Assembly: GCF_018294505.1 (NCBI RefSeq)
Contig: NC_057800.1
Location: forward strand, 178,374,353 to 178,438,352
Direction: 5' to 3'
DNA from: Triticum aestivum
Lineage: Eukaryota; Streptophyta; Magnoliopsida; Poales; Poaceae
Length of the DNA stretch: 64,000 nucleotides
A program made the translations under genes and the position numbers. The notes under the pieces are model-generated. The model did no database searches. It had not been told where the DNA came from and worked only from the letters and a program-made list of their open reading frames with translations. The stretch's first letter is position 1. Each line of letters opens with the position of its first letter. Of the stretch, positions 9,067 to 20,256 are shown piece by piece.

Positions 9067-11538
9067 ATGGTGGACACTCGCCAAGCACGCGTCGCCCGCC
9101 GCGCCGCCAACGTCGCTCAGACGGCGCCCGCGGGTAACGGCGCACCACTCTGCCCCAACTCGTCGGTCGCCAACGCGGCCACGGACCCATCCGTTCACGA
9201 GCAGCAGGACTCATCGTTGCCGCTGTCCGTGTGGCGTGAAGGCCGCACGGCGACCTCGTCACCTTCGCCGGCCCCGGCGTCATCCTCGTTGGTCCGCCGC
9301 GGGCCGGTCTACCAGCAGCCTGCACTACTGATGGCGCGGGAGCTCCTACGCTACCGTCCGGCGGACGACCTCTACGACGAGTGGCTCCACCGTATCACCG
9401 AGCTCATCAACGCCGCCGGGGAGGCGCCCGCACCGACCCATTCCTCTCGCCCTCCGTCGCCCATGGCGGGGAACGAGGACCACAGCGCTCCGCCCCCACC
9501 TCCACCGTGCGGCGCCGGCCAGGGGCTCAGGCGCGGGGCTCCATGGCGCGAACAGCCCCGCAGGGCCCCCAAGCGCGGCGAGGAGAGCTACTAGGTGGTC
9601 TCGCGCCCCCAGGCAGAAGCGCGCGTGCTCCCCGCTCAGCAGCACTAGAACCGCGCCCCACAGGAGGTGGTGGCGCCCGCACCCCAAGATCCAGCACCGC
9701 AGGCGCAGGGGGCGCCAGCAATCATGAGCGTGGCTGGATGCCATGCCCTAGCTTCTGAGCTACGGCGCCTCGTCTGGCCCAGCAAGTTCAAGCCAGATTT
9801 GCCTCCGCATTACGATGGCACCGCTGACCCAGCGGAGTTCCTCCAGCTCTACGAGCTCAGCATCAAGGCGGCAAACGGCACCGAGCAGGTCATGGCGAAT
9901 TGGTTCCCCATGGCCCTCAAGGACGGTGCACGCTCCTGGCTCCTGAACCTTCGTCCAGGATCCATCTCCTCCTGGGAGGAGCTTCACGAGCGCTTCATCA
10001 CCAACTTCCAAGGTACCCGCGACCGAGCTCCAGCGGCCGCAGACCTGGGCCGCGTGAAGCAGTAGCCTGGGGAGACCCTGCAGAAGTACATCCAATGCTT
10101 CAACACCGTGCGCCTCAAGATCCCCAGGGTCTCCAACGAGGCCATCATCTCTGTGTTCTTCGACGGTGTCCGTGACGTCAGGATGAAGGAGGAGCTTGCC
10201 ATCCACGAGGACCTGTGCACGGCCCTCGAGATGTTCAATCTCGCGGCAAAGTGCGCCAGGGCAGAGGAAGGCCGCCTCTCCCTCATGGAACTGCCTGAGG
10301 CGGAGGCCGACGACAAGAAGACCAAGGCCAAGGAAGCAAAGCGCAAGGGACCAGCCGTGCTGGCCGTGGAGCCAGAAGTGAAGCGCGGCTGCGGCTACAA
10401 CGACCCTCTAAGAAATAACCGTCCGTACTGCGTCTTCCATGATGTCCATAGCCATAACACCAACGACTGCCAAGAGCTCAGGGCGATGCGCGGCGGGCGC
10501 GGCGGGCAGCGCCCTGAGTGCGACAACCATAGCTACATCCATGGAGGAGGCCGTGGCGGAGGACCCTGGGACGGCAGGAACTCGTGCCAAGGATGGCGTG
10601 ATCAGCCTCATGAAGACCGTTGGCAGGAGCAACCTCGTGACGCCCCCTGGCGTGACCAGCCTCATGAGGGTCGCCCTCAGGGCAACGCGGGCCTGCCTCC
10701 GCTGCCACCACCGCCAAGAAGGAAGAACGAAGACCGCCAGGGAGACGAAGCGGGGGGCTTCCAGGAGCCATGCGGGGTCGCGTGCATCCTGGGAGGAGCC
10801 CATGCTCCGGCTTCTCACCGCATCTTCAAGCAGTTTGCTCGTGAGGTGAACGCGGCACTCCCCAGGCCCGACGCCATGGGCAACCTCGGGTGGGCCAAGC
10901 AGATCATCGCCTTCAACCCCAAGGATCATCTCAGGTGCACTGCCGTGCCGGGCACTCTCCCGATGCTCTGCACCCCGACCATCAGTAACGTCCGAGTGAC
11001 CAAGACCCTCATCGACGGTGGGGCAGGGCTCAACGTCCTCTCCATCCAGATCTTCGAGACTCTTCAAGTACCCTACAATCAGCTGCACCCGACCAAGCCA
11101 TTTAACGGAGTCACGGATGGCTCCACCCTCCCGATGGGGCAGGTCCGCCTCCCCGTCACCTTCGGCGACCATGACAACTACCACACCGAGCTCATCGACT
11201 TTGACGTCGCCAACATCAACCTCCCGTACAATGCCATCCTAGGGTACCCGGCCCTCTCCAAGTTTATGGCGGCGACCCATCATGGCTACAACGTCCTCAA
11301 GATGCCTGGAAGCGGCGGAGTCATCACGATCGCCTGCGATGAGAAGGAAGCGGTACGTTCTCTGGAGCGCGCCTACCAGACTACGACCATTGAGAGCTCC
11401 GACGGAGACGGAGCCGTCTTCGCCATGATGACCGCCCCTAAGAAGAAGCAACTGCCAGACTCTCAGGCCTCGGGGGCTCCCGACAGCACCACTTCAAGCT
11501 TCGCGCCTGCTGACGAGGCGCCCTCCGCCCTTGCATAG
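9067..11538 (+). pseudogene. gag-protease polyprotein with three in-frame TAG codons
   Basis: One frame of 824 codons runs from the ATG at 9067 to the TAG at 11536-11538. In-frame TAGs at 9592, 9646 and 10063 divide it; downstream reading is otherwise continuous. The gag (Retrotrans_gag-type) domain covers about residues 235-400 and includes a W-rich capsid segment (SWEELHERFITNFQGT). Next comes a Gly/Arg/Asp-rich nucleocapsid-like segment (about 470-560). An aspartic protease follows, with LIDGGAGLNVLS (Asp near 650) and a later ILGYPALSKFMA motif. The stops sit in contexts explained by C-to-T change of CAG or similar codons. The frame ends before any reverse transcriptase. Confidence 0.8.
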
Positions 11539-11571
11539 GGAGGCGCGCCCGGCGCCCCTCTCAAAACGGGC

Positions 11572-11970
11572 TTGGGGGCTCTCCTCAATGGGACCCTGGA
11601 CCTGGTCGTGAGGAAGGTGCCCGGGTACCACTCGCGGGCACGCCCCGCCGTGCGTCGTCATGAGCTCAGCGTGAGCCTCATAACGCTGGGGGCTCAGGAC
11701 CCTATCGACCAAGCTACCAAGGAACATTACCCACCTACTCAAGACCCAAGCAACCAGTTTCGCGTCTGCATCGACATCTCGAGCCTCAACAGGGCTGCCG
11801 CCCAGGGCCTCTTCCGGCCGATGGCGGTTGGCTGGAGGAGGGCCTTCCCCTCTGGCCTCCGCAACGCGGCCGCCAAATACCAGCACTTCGTACAACAGGT
11901 CGTGGGGGCCCAAGAGGCTCAGCAGCAAGCGGTCCTAATGGAGCAGGACCAGGACCCCCGCGACCGATGA
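11572..11970 (+). pseudogene. Collapsed reverse-transcriptase remnant
   Basis: The translation contains FRVCIDISSLNRA, resembling the reverse-transcriptase motif around CIDF-LN-A. About 25 codons later comes SGLRNAAAKYQHFVQQVV, resembling the PFGLCNAGATYQ motif. In a working gypsy reverse transcriptase these motifs are far further apart and followed by the catalytic xxDD box, which is absent. The catalytic core has therefore been deleted. This explains why the element is non-autonomous. Confidence 0.6.
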
Positions 11971-13681
11971 GGGCCTCCGGAGCCCCTGGGCCTTGGGAGC
12001 TCGGCTCTCCTCAGGAGCAACCTGCACGGCTCGCGTCTCCAGCTACCACAACTCCTCTTCAGCGGCAAGTACCAGGTGATGTCTCAGGTATTTCATCGAG
12101 GGCGCCCCTCAGGCTGCATCATCCTCGAGCTGCTGGGGGCTTACCCCCCACAGCTGTCTCTTTTTGCGCATGAATCAGAACTGGTTGCTTCCTTCTGCAT
12201 CATCTATATGGTTGGCACCCTCACCACCAGTAAGGTCATGAGCCCTTGTGAGCCCTCCGCGACCGCCCCATGATTAAGGACTGGCACGGCGTCTGTGCTC
12301 GGGTCCGTCCCTGCAGCGTCGCTAAACCCAAGGGCTGAGCTCTGTCTCGCGAGCCATTCCCGTGACGTCACCTCCCGTGGTCCTTGGTGCCTTGTTCTCG
12401 CATGGGCTAATCGTTGGTGGGTAAGTAGAGGCCCGTGGCAGGTGCCTCGCTCCCGCGGGAACCGCGCGCCGGTTGTTTATCTTTTGGACTATAGCATGAG
12501 AAGACTGGGCACGGCGTCTGTGCTCGGGTCCGTCCCTACAGTGTCGATAAATCTAGCAGCTGAGCTCTGTCTTACGGGGCGGTCCCGCTAACGCCACCTC
12601 CTGGGGTCGTTGATGCTGCGGCCTTCTCATGCAATGCCCTCTGGAGATGCATTCGGCGCAGGTCTAGGCAACCCATCTCTTTTCACGTTTTGAAGAAGAA
12701 GACTTAGGTGCAACCCGCCTCAGGCGCAACCCACCTCAAGGTAGGGTCTCGTGAGTGATGCGTAAGCTCACGAGAACTTCCTCAGAGTCGTTCAGCTCGG
12801 CCTGAGGAGGGCCCATATACACCCTGGCTGTCCCGCCGTGCAAGCCACGTGTCCGGACGGGCTGTACACGCCCGGGAGTCTCTCCCGGTGGGAGGCTCCC
12901 CTCCCACGATCCAGTGGAAGTGCTTAGATCCGCGCTGGCAAGTCCGAGGAGCGGTTGTGCCCACGAACCAGTGGAAGCACCAAGCTCCACGCTGGCCAAT
13001 ACGACCGAGGAGCGGTTATGCCCACACTCCACGCAACTGTGGTAGCTCTATGCTCCGCGCTAGTTATAAACAACTGAGGGCGGCCCCCAGCGGTCGCACC
13101 AACCTCAGGGAGCTTTTCAGCTCACGACACTCACAGCTTATCCTTGGAAGGGTATCACGAGGGGGGCTAGGCACGGGGGCTATGCTCATGTCACGCCTGG
13201 CAGACGCCACCCTACCAGGTGCCCAGACACCTGGCTTTCTCGCGCCCCCATCCTAGGCGAAGGCTCGTAAGCAAGGTATGGTGCTCGTTCTCCCTTATGA
13301 GAGCCGTTCGTACGTCAAGGGGGACCCCTGGGCATCGCGACCCAGGGGCCTCACTAGTCACGTAGCCCCTCACTCCTTGGGCCCGGTGCTCAACGGCGGT
13401 CGAGGTATGCGTGGGTCTGGGCCCTGCCGACCTAGAACGCAAACGGTCACTTGAGCGTTAAGGGGGACCCCTGGGCATCGCGACCCAGGGGCCTCACTAG
13501 TCACGTAGCCCCTCATTCCTTGAGCCTGCCCTGGTGACCCGGAGGGCTCAATGGCGATCGAGGTATGCACGGGACTGGGCCCTGCCGACGCAGAGCACTT
13601 AAGCAAACATGAATGGAAGCAAGCACGGAAATCACAGAATTCAAAGCCTAGCTATTACAATAAAGCTCAAGTTCATCAAAT
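11971..13681. other. Repeat-rich non-coding middle of the retroelement
   Basis: No supported coding frame is present. It has an imperfect duplication of about 115 bases (12278-12395 and 12502-12615, starting ACGGCGTCTGTGCTCGGGTC). Two or three imperfect units of about 65 bases lie near 12905-13030 (CCAGTGGAAG core). A direct repeat of about 144 bases is listed separately. Confidence 0.6.
13313..13602. repeat. Two-copy 144-base tandem repeat with an internal palindrome
   Basis: Copies run about 13313-13441 and 13456-13602. Each begins AAGGGGGACCCCTGGGCATC. The core CCCCTGGG-catcgcga-CCCAGGGG is a perfect 8-bp stem with an 8-base loop. Copies stay nearly identical for about 65 bases, then diverge. 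Confidence 0.65.
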
Positions 13682-14059
13682 TCAAACAAGTCTCACGCCT
13701 CCTCGAGGCACTCCCATTCTCCTGAGCAGGAACAGGTCAAGCATCGCCGGATGCGCCGCATCAGCTTCCGCCTCTTCAGACGCATCAGCAGCAGCCGGAA
13801 GGAACGCCTCCACCAGCTCTTTGACCTTCTCCGCCACACACTCAGTAGCCGCGCCCCCCAGGCTCGTAGCCAGTGGCTGGGATAGCATGGCCAGGTCGAA
13901 GCTGGGGTCACGAAGGAAGAAATGGCCGCACACCTGCGCCAAGGCAGAGGTAAGAAGCGACCGGCCCTCAGTATCAGCTAACTGACCGATTGCAGATGCC
14001 ACATCGCCCAGGGCCTTCACGAGTGCAGCTAGGAGCCCGGTAGCGCCGTCCTCCGGGGT

Positions 14060-14064
14060 GGCCA
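14060..14064. repeat. Target-site duplication of the solo LTR (GGCCA), left copy
   Basis: GGCCA occurs immediately before TGTGACACTCC. The matching copy is at 18157-18161 immediately after CGTGACA. Confidence 0.9.
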
Positions 14065-15358
14065 TGTGACACTCCAAATTTTTTATTTGGTTTTTATCAA
14101 AAACTTTGTGGTTTTGAGGAGAGACTTTTGTTTTTTTTAAAAAAATTTCTTTTTCAGAAAAACCTTCCTCTTAAAAACCTCCTTTTGCCTTGGCAGGGAT
14201 TTTATTTCTTTCAAACTTTGGTGGTTGATCTTTTGCAAACTTCCTCTCTGTTGGTTCCCTCTCAAAATTATTTTGGGAGTTTAATTTTTTTCTTTTAAAA
14301 AGAAACTCCATGAAAATTTGGGATTTTCATATCTTTGAAGCCACCCTTGGCTTTGTATTTTTGCCCATGAGATAAAACCTCTCCAAAACCTCCCCTCCCC
14401 CTTGTGATCAACCTAAATTATCTGTCCCAACTAAGCCAAACTGGTTTTGGATTTTTATTCTAATTATTTTTCCCCCAATTCAATTCTGAAAAAAAATTGG
14501 AGCCTGAGAGATTTTCAAAGCAAGTGCCCTATTGCATTTGAGTTTTGACCTCAAACCAATTCTCCTGGATTGTCCTTAGCATCCATAACCCAGAACCATC
14601 TTGATCCACTCCTACTCTTTTCAAAATTTTCAAAATTTAGTCTCTGCAAGTTTGGACCAGATTTGCCAAATTTGGTGAAATTCATATCTACACTCCTCCA
14701 AAAATTCCACCAAAAATCATGCAGCCTACTTGAGCAAGGAGAAGCCACTCCACCAAAAATCAGCTCAAGGAAAAATCACCAGAGGCCAATTTCATTCGGT
14801 CGAACACCTTGTGGGCACTGTTACTGTTCAAAGTTCAGAAATTCAGTTTCAGTGTCATCTTCAGTTTCGACAGTTTCAGTCACGCGGCCACAGTGCACTT
14901 GGCACGTTGCTCGCGGCCTCGCTTGCTTGTCCGAAGCTTCACACGCGCACTTGGCGCGACCCTGGCGTCGGTGGCGCCCTGGCCCGCCTGCGCCGGCGTG
15001 TCTTGCGGCGGCCGGCTCCCCGTAACGGCCGACAAGGAGGAGAACGGCGGCGCAACGCCGTTCGGCACCGCCCAAATCCTCTGGTGGCTCCGGGTGGCCT
15101 TCTCCGTGCCAGCGCACGCATGCGGCACCGTCGCCGTGGCACAGCACGCACGGAGCGCGCTCTCTGCCGCCGACGGGCCCGCGCCACCCCGTTCCGTCGA
15201 GCTCGACCCAAACACCCAAACCCCGGCCAGTTTAACACTAAAACGGGCCCATTGAACCTCCGTGATGACGCTCGACCCCCTAACCACCCCGACCGAGCAC
15301 TGCGCCACCGTAATCGCTCGCCGGTGATCCTCGTTCACGGCAACCGCCTCGGACCGCC

Positions 15359-15370
15359 TATATAAAGGGG
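15359..15370 (+). promoter_or_regulatory. TATA box of the solo LTR
   Basis: TATATAAAGGGG is followed by a C-rich GCACGCAGCACC leader-like sequence, suggesting the LTR transcription start lies just downstream on the plus strand. Confidence 0.45.
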
Positions 15371-17110
15371 TCCCGAGCTCACTCTCGTGCACGCAGCACC
15401 TCCACTACTCACCAACACCCCGCCAGGCCACTAGGGGGACCTCGAGGAGGTCTCCTTCCCCGGCTCCGGCCGCCCAGATCCGCCTCGGCCTCCAGCTCGA
15501 TTCACTTCGGTGAGGCCACCTCCGGCGCCCAAACCTCGTCCGTAGCCCTCTCTTGCACCCAGTAGTCTAACCCCCACCTCAATTTAATCTTTGCAGCCCT
15601 CTCCGACGAGCTCCATCCACGCCCGAACCACCGTCCGCCGGAGTTGAGACCGCCGTCGACGTGGTGCTCACCGGCGACCAACACCACCTCCCACCGTTGC
15701 GGAAGGACACGGTGAGCACATTGGTAACCTCTGATCCCCATGCCTCGTCGTGGATCGCCGCCGGCGACCTCAGCAGCTCTCGGGCGCCGACGAGCCTCGT
15801 CCCTCCCATTTGAATATTTAAACATGACAAGTGGGACCCGCTGTCAGCCTCTCTGTCCTTTCTAAACGAAGCGTTATCTGAAAACGCCTTCTGCCAAATG
15901 CGTTTTCTCTTCGGGCTGGCGTAGTCGCTACCGAAGCGTTTTCTATTTTTATAAACTAGCCCCTGGAAATCTTCTGTTTCATTACAGATAAGTCCCTGGA
16001 CAAAAACCCTTATAACTTTTAATCAGAAAAGTATTTTTGATTGATTCTTTTTCTGTTCTCTTTAAAATTTTGTCTAGTTTTTTATCAGATTTATTTGAAA
16101 AATATTTGGTTTACCTTCTGTGCTCTCCTTGGTATTTACGTTAGCGCATGTATTTTATTTAAACCGTAGATACCGAAGGAGGTGACGGAGCTGCGAACTT
16201 CACCGAGCTAGGCTCCGACTACTCTGAACCAGGCAAGCATGTTTGAACTTTTGATATGATGAGTGTCTCGGCATGTTTTGCATTTAGTTAGTTTCATGGC
16301 ATGTTGGTAAGCATACCGATGAACGTCATTCTATGTGATAATAAGGTGAGTGAGTTCCATGATCCATACGTGGATGAATGTGAATATAAATGGCCATGTG
16401 TTGGCATGAGGATGGGTACGATGGCAGTGTTGTAGCATGCCAGTCTTACTCCAGACTATGTGATTTCAGTGTCAAACCATATCGGTCCAGTACCTATCAT
16501 TTCCTTCCTTGTACTACCACATGTTTTCCGCAAGGAATATGGTTTAGTAAGTTGCAAACCACTTTCATGGTACACACCAAAGAGGAGAGGCCGTGATGAT
16601 GGTTCCATGGCCCTGGATTAAAGCCAGTCATCCGGTCAGGGGGCATGGGTGTTTCCGGTTGGGACCGAGAGGGGGGCACCCCTTAGAGCGCGCGTATATA
16701 AATTTGATCCCATGCTATTTGAGATTGTGATCTCCCCGTCTCAAAAGTTTTTCTTGGACGATGACTAGGGTGATTCCTAGGATCGAGAGGTAGGATGGGT
16801 GTGTACCGGTTAGTTGTGTTTTCTCCCGAAATACCATAAACAGAACTAGTCCTTCGTGACTACGGAAATCCGTTGACTGTGGGAAAAATTTTGTACAAAC
16901 TCTGCAGAGTCATATATTCCTCCAAATCATCTCTTCCATGTCAAGTTTCGTTCCATCTTATCCTAATCAATTGGCAGCTTTGATGACAGAGACTCCGGTG
17001 AATCGCATGAGTGCTGAGTCCGATTGAATGATTATCCTTGTGGATGGACTAACCCGTTTATTCTCATGGATTGAATGTTTATTATGAGTATTGTTTACTG
17101 GTGAATCTAA

Positions 17111-17455
17111 AGCCCTTTCTGCGATGTCGCTCAGACGTCCGACTGTGGCATTTCTTTTAAAGCCCTTTATGTGATGTCGCTCAGACGTCCGACTGTGGCA
17201 TTTCTTTTAAAGCCCTTTATGTGATGTCGCTCAGACGTCCGACTGTGGCATTTCTTTTAAAGCCCTTTATGCGATGTCGCTCAGACGTCCGACTGTGGCA
17301 TTTCTTTTAAAGCCCTTTCTGTGATGTTGCTCAGACGTCCGACTGTGGCATTTCTTTTAAAGCCCTTTTTGCGATGTCGCTCAGACGTCCGACTGTGGTA
17401 TTTCTTTTAAAGCCCTTTATGTGGTGTCGCTAAGACGCCCGACTGTGGCATCTTT
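17111..17455. repeat. 50-base tandem array, about 6.9 units
   Basis: Units start at 17111, 17161, 17211, 17261, 17311, 17361 and 17411. Each begins AGCCCTTT and contains GATGTCGCTCAGACGTCCGA. Most units differ by one or two bases; the last is the most diverged. It is internal to the solo LTR. Units abut directly with no variable spacers. Confidence 0.9.
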
Positions 17456-18156
17456 TTCCTTATTTTTATTTTGTTCACCTTTCGAGGCGTCACTTCAGAC
17501 ACCCGATCGGTCTTCATTTGTGTTATGTTGGGATTTCAGGCGGACTACCGCCGTTTCCCCTTTTTCTTACCCCATTATGCTAATTTTATTTATTGTGCAT
17601 TAAGGAATTAATCATGTTGCATCCATGCACGCATTTGTTATATCTTATGTCCGAACTTTCTTGCGAGTACTTTCAAAGTACTCACTGGCTTGTTGATTTG
17701 GCCAGATGCTGACGAAGGCGATCTCATGGATGAAGAGTTCGATAGCGAGTCCGACACTTAGAGGAGTCCCAGTCAGTCTCGTGCGACCCTGGATTTGGCC
17801 ACTGTTTTATAACCGCTTCCGCTACCAAATAAATTTATCGAGCCTCACCTCGACGTTCGATGAAATGATATCCTTAGAGTCTTGTATTTCCCTCCCCGCT
17901 GTGCTTTTCCACCACCAACCTATCCATGAGTCAGTAGTATGTCTCCACACCACTGTGTCCTGTCCGCCATTATGTATGATTATTGGCGTGCTTGTAATAA
18001 TTTGGTTGAGCGACCGCAGTTCAACCCTATAATATATTTTATGCTACTGGCTTATTGTATCAAGAAATTGTCTACCAGTGAGGAGGATTTCTCTCATACT
18101 GGACTCAAAAGACTGGTTTATCAATAAATATTTTTATTGGAAAACCGGTCGTGACA

Positions 18157-18161
18157 GGCCA
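18157..18161. repeat. Target-site duplication of the solo LTR, right copy
   Basis: GGCCA directly follows the terminal GTGACA and matches 14060-14064. Confidence 0.9.
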
Positions 18162-20256
18162 GCGGCTCTTCGAACCCCTCCACGTAGGCGATCCGCAGCA
18201 GCCTGCGGGCCTCGAGCTCGAAGGCGGAGAGGGCCTCACGGCCCACCGTCGCCGTCTTCTCTGAGGCTGCGAGGGCGTCCTCCCTAGCCTTCAGCTCGTC
18301 CTCGCGCTTGGCTTGGGACGCCTTGGCTTACTCAGCCTTCGTCTTCAGCTTCTCCAGGCTCGCGCGGTCGGCGAACTGCTCCTCCTGCAACCGCGATGTC
18401 TCGGCCTTCTCGCCCTGGAGCTCCTTCTCCAACCTCTCAAGCTCCAGGGCGTGCTTCGTGCTCTCCTCATGAAGGGTCTTAAGTTCATCTTCCGCCTCTT
18501 GACGATGCTTCTCGGAGGACACTGCCTGGGCGTCCGCGGTCTCCCGCGCCCGTGCAGCCGAGGCAGCCTCCTCCCGACCCTCAGCGACGGCCGCCGAAGC
18601 CTGACTCCAGGTGGCCTGCACAGACTCCTCCGCTTGCAGCCACCCCGAGAGTAGGCCCAAGTGGGCGTCCACCGCATGGTCATCACCGTCCCGAAAGACA
18701 ACGCGGAGCTGGTTCAGCACAGCGAAGGCCGCCTCCAAGGCCTCGGGACCGGATCTCACCTGCTGACGAGGGGGCGCCACCACGATCGCCCGCTCGGCTG
18801 AGGGCTTGGGGGCTCTTATCGGATTTTGGGCCGCTCACCTCCTGGCCTTGACCACGGCATCACGACCTGGCATACCAGTGACGGCCGATGCTTGCCTAGG
18901 GACTGGGTCTCGCAGGAGTGGGGAACTAAGCTACCGCAAGTACGGAAGAGAAGGAAGGTCTTGCTTTAACAAAAGATCTCATGAGGAACCCGGGTTTATG
19001 ACGCTTGTTCGACAGCAAACAAAGGTTGCAAACATTTAAAAACCCTCGGGGGTCCATTCATGGTTGCCTCGCAGGGACCAAGCAAAAGAAAACCGCCTCC
19101 GGAGGAGTGCGCCTGAGCTCCTTCAGCGGCGACGACGGTCGAAGGACACCGCATCCCTCCGGCGGCTCGGCGGCTCATATCTCTTGTCAGAGCTCGAGGC
19201 CGTCGTAGGAGAAGCGGAGCTGCTACTAGGGGAGTCGGGGGCAGAGCCAATGGCGAACACTTCGCCCCAGGCCTCGGCGCCTAGGCAGCACCGGAAATGG
19301 TCGTCGGCAATCCCCTCCTCTTCGTTGCACGCTCGTCGCCGGCCATCCTCCCCGAAGACTTTGAAGGTCAGTGAAGCCAGCCCATCCAGCCTGAAGTGAA
19401 GAACGTGCCTCCCGGCAGGGGCGCATGCGCGGCGCACCACGCCCCAACCCCAGGTCATGTAGACCTGGCCAGAGGAAATCACCTCCACGTCGGCGTACGA
19501 ATGGGGGAGATGGCATCCATCATGCCGAAGCTGCATCGTCACTCGTCTGCGGGCCGGAAGCACCTCCCTCAGACACGGGGGGAGGAGGATCCAAGTGTGT
19601 GGGGGAGCTCCTGCCCACACGACGAACTCACAGACGTCATCCTCAGCATGAGGCAGCGGCAAGAGGCATGGCGTCACTCGCCCCGCCGGGCGGTCACCTG
19701 CACCGCCCCCATTGTCGTCGCCCGCGTCGCGCACGGCCGTCGTCGGGGCGGCCGTATGAGGCGGAAACCCTGGCGGCGCCCGCATACACCACGTGCGAGC
19801 ATCCGCCGGCCTCTCAGGCGCCCTCGGCGAATCACGGTGCCTCTTCTTCAGTGGGAGCTGCTCTGGCTCCACCACCGGGTCCTTCCCCTTCTCTGCGGCG
19901 GAAAACCTGTGAATCGGTGCCATCGAAAAACCCTCGCCGGAGGAAGAGGAACTGGGGTTTTGGCCTGGAACAGTCAAATGACCGGGGGTGGCGTTTTGTC
20001 CCCCATTTATAGACTGAGAAGGCAAATCGCCAGCCACTCTCGCGCAGGCGACCGCGGGCACGCCGGTTCTGTCGCCCGCGCCAAGGAGTTATCAAGTCAC
20101 ACGGTTACCAAGGCTGTGTGGGGAGTGGAGTCGATGCGTCCCATCCAACCGTCATGCGTCGGCCTGGCCCGCAGTCTTTCGGTCCCGCGGCGCTTTGTCC
20201 TCACCTAGGCTTCGCCCAGTAGCCAACTCTGCACGCGCCTTGGGCCCGGGGGCTAC

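Larger units (their letters stand above)
14065..18156. mobile_element. Solo LTR, 4.09 kb (Sukkula-like size), in an antisense ORF
   Basis: It starts TGTGACACTCC and ends GGTCGTGACA, with a perfect 5-bp duplication GGCCA. No internal sequence, second LTR or retroelement domain occurs between the ends, so it is an LTR left by recombination rather than a full element. It carries a promoter-like TATATAAAGGGG (about 15359-15370), AT-rich ends and a 50-base tandem array (17111-17455). LTRs of 4-5 kb are typical of Sukkula-type large retrotransposon derivatives of Triticeae; that name is a guess from length and termini. Confidence 0.8.
13682..20061 (-). pseudogene. Antisense ORF of the retroelement: B3-like and coiled-coil protein, interrupted
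   Basis: On the minus strand, 20061-19123 encodes 312 residues with a Ser/Pro-rich N-terminus. A segment (about 155-245) loosely resembles a plant B3 DNA-binding fold (LPPCLREVLPARRRV ... HVLHFRLDG-ASLTFKVFGEDG). The frame at 18783-18162 encodes a long charged coiled coil. After the solo LTR at 14065-18156 the same frame resumes at 14064 and ends at 13682 with an Ala-rich helical tail. I checked the phase: codons are continuous across the GGCCA junction. One TAA (18328-18330) also interrupts it. Antisense frames of this layout occur near the 3' LTR in some grass gypsy elements; their function is unknown. The B3 resemblance is weak. Confidence 0.6.

Noticed and set aside
14821..15392. Several 130-210-codon ORFs at 14730-15392
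   Set aside because: They overlap in several frames inside the GC-rich part of a solo LTR; none has a domain.
17111..17455. CRISPR-like array
   Set aside because: Units of 50 bases abut directly without variable spacers; it is a minisatellite inside a plant LTR.
14065..18156. Full-length LTR element rather than a solo LTR
   Set aside because: No paired internal repeats, primer-binding site or retroelement domains between the termini; only one promoter-like TATA.
19396..20208. 270-codon plus-strand ORF opposite the antisense frame
   Set aside because: Arg/His/Pro-rich composition is typical of a GC-rich shadow frame; the minus strand has the more protein-like sequence.
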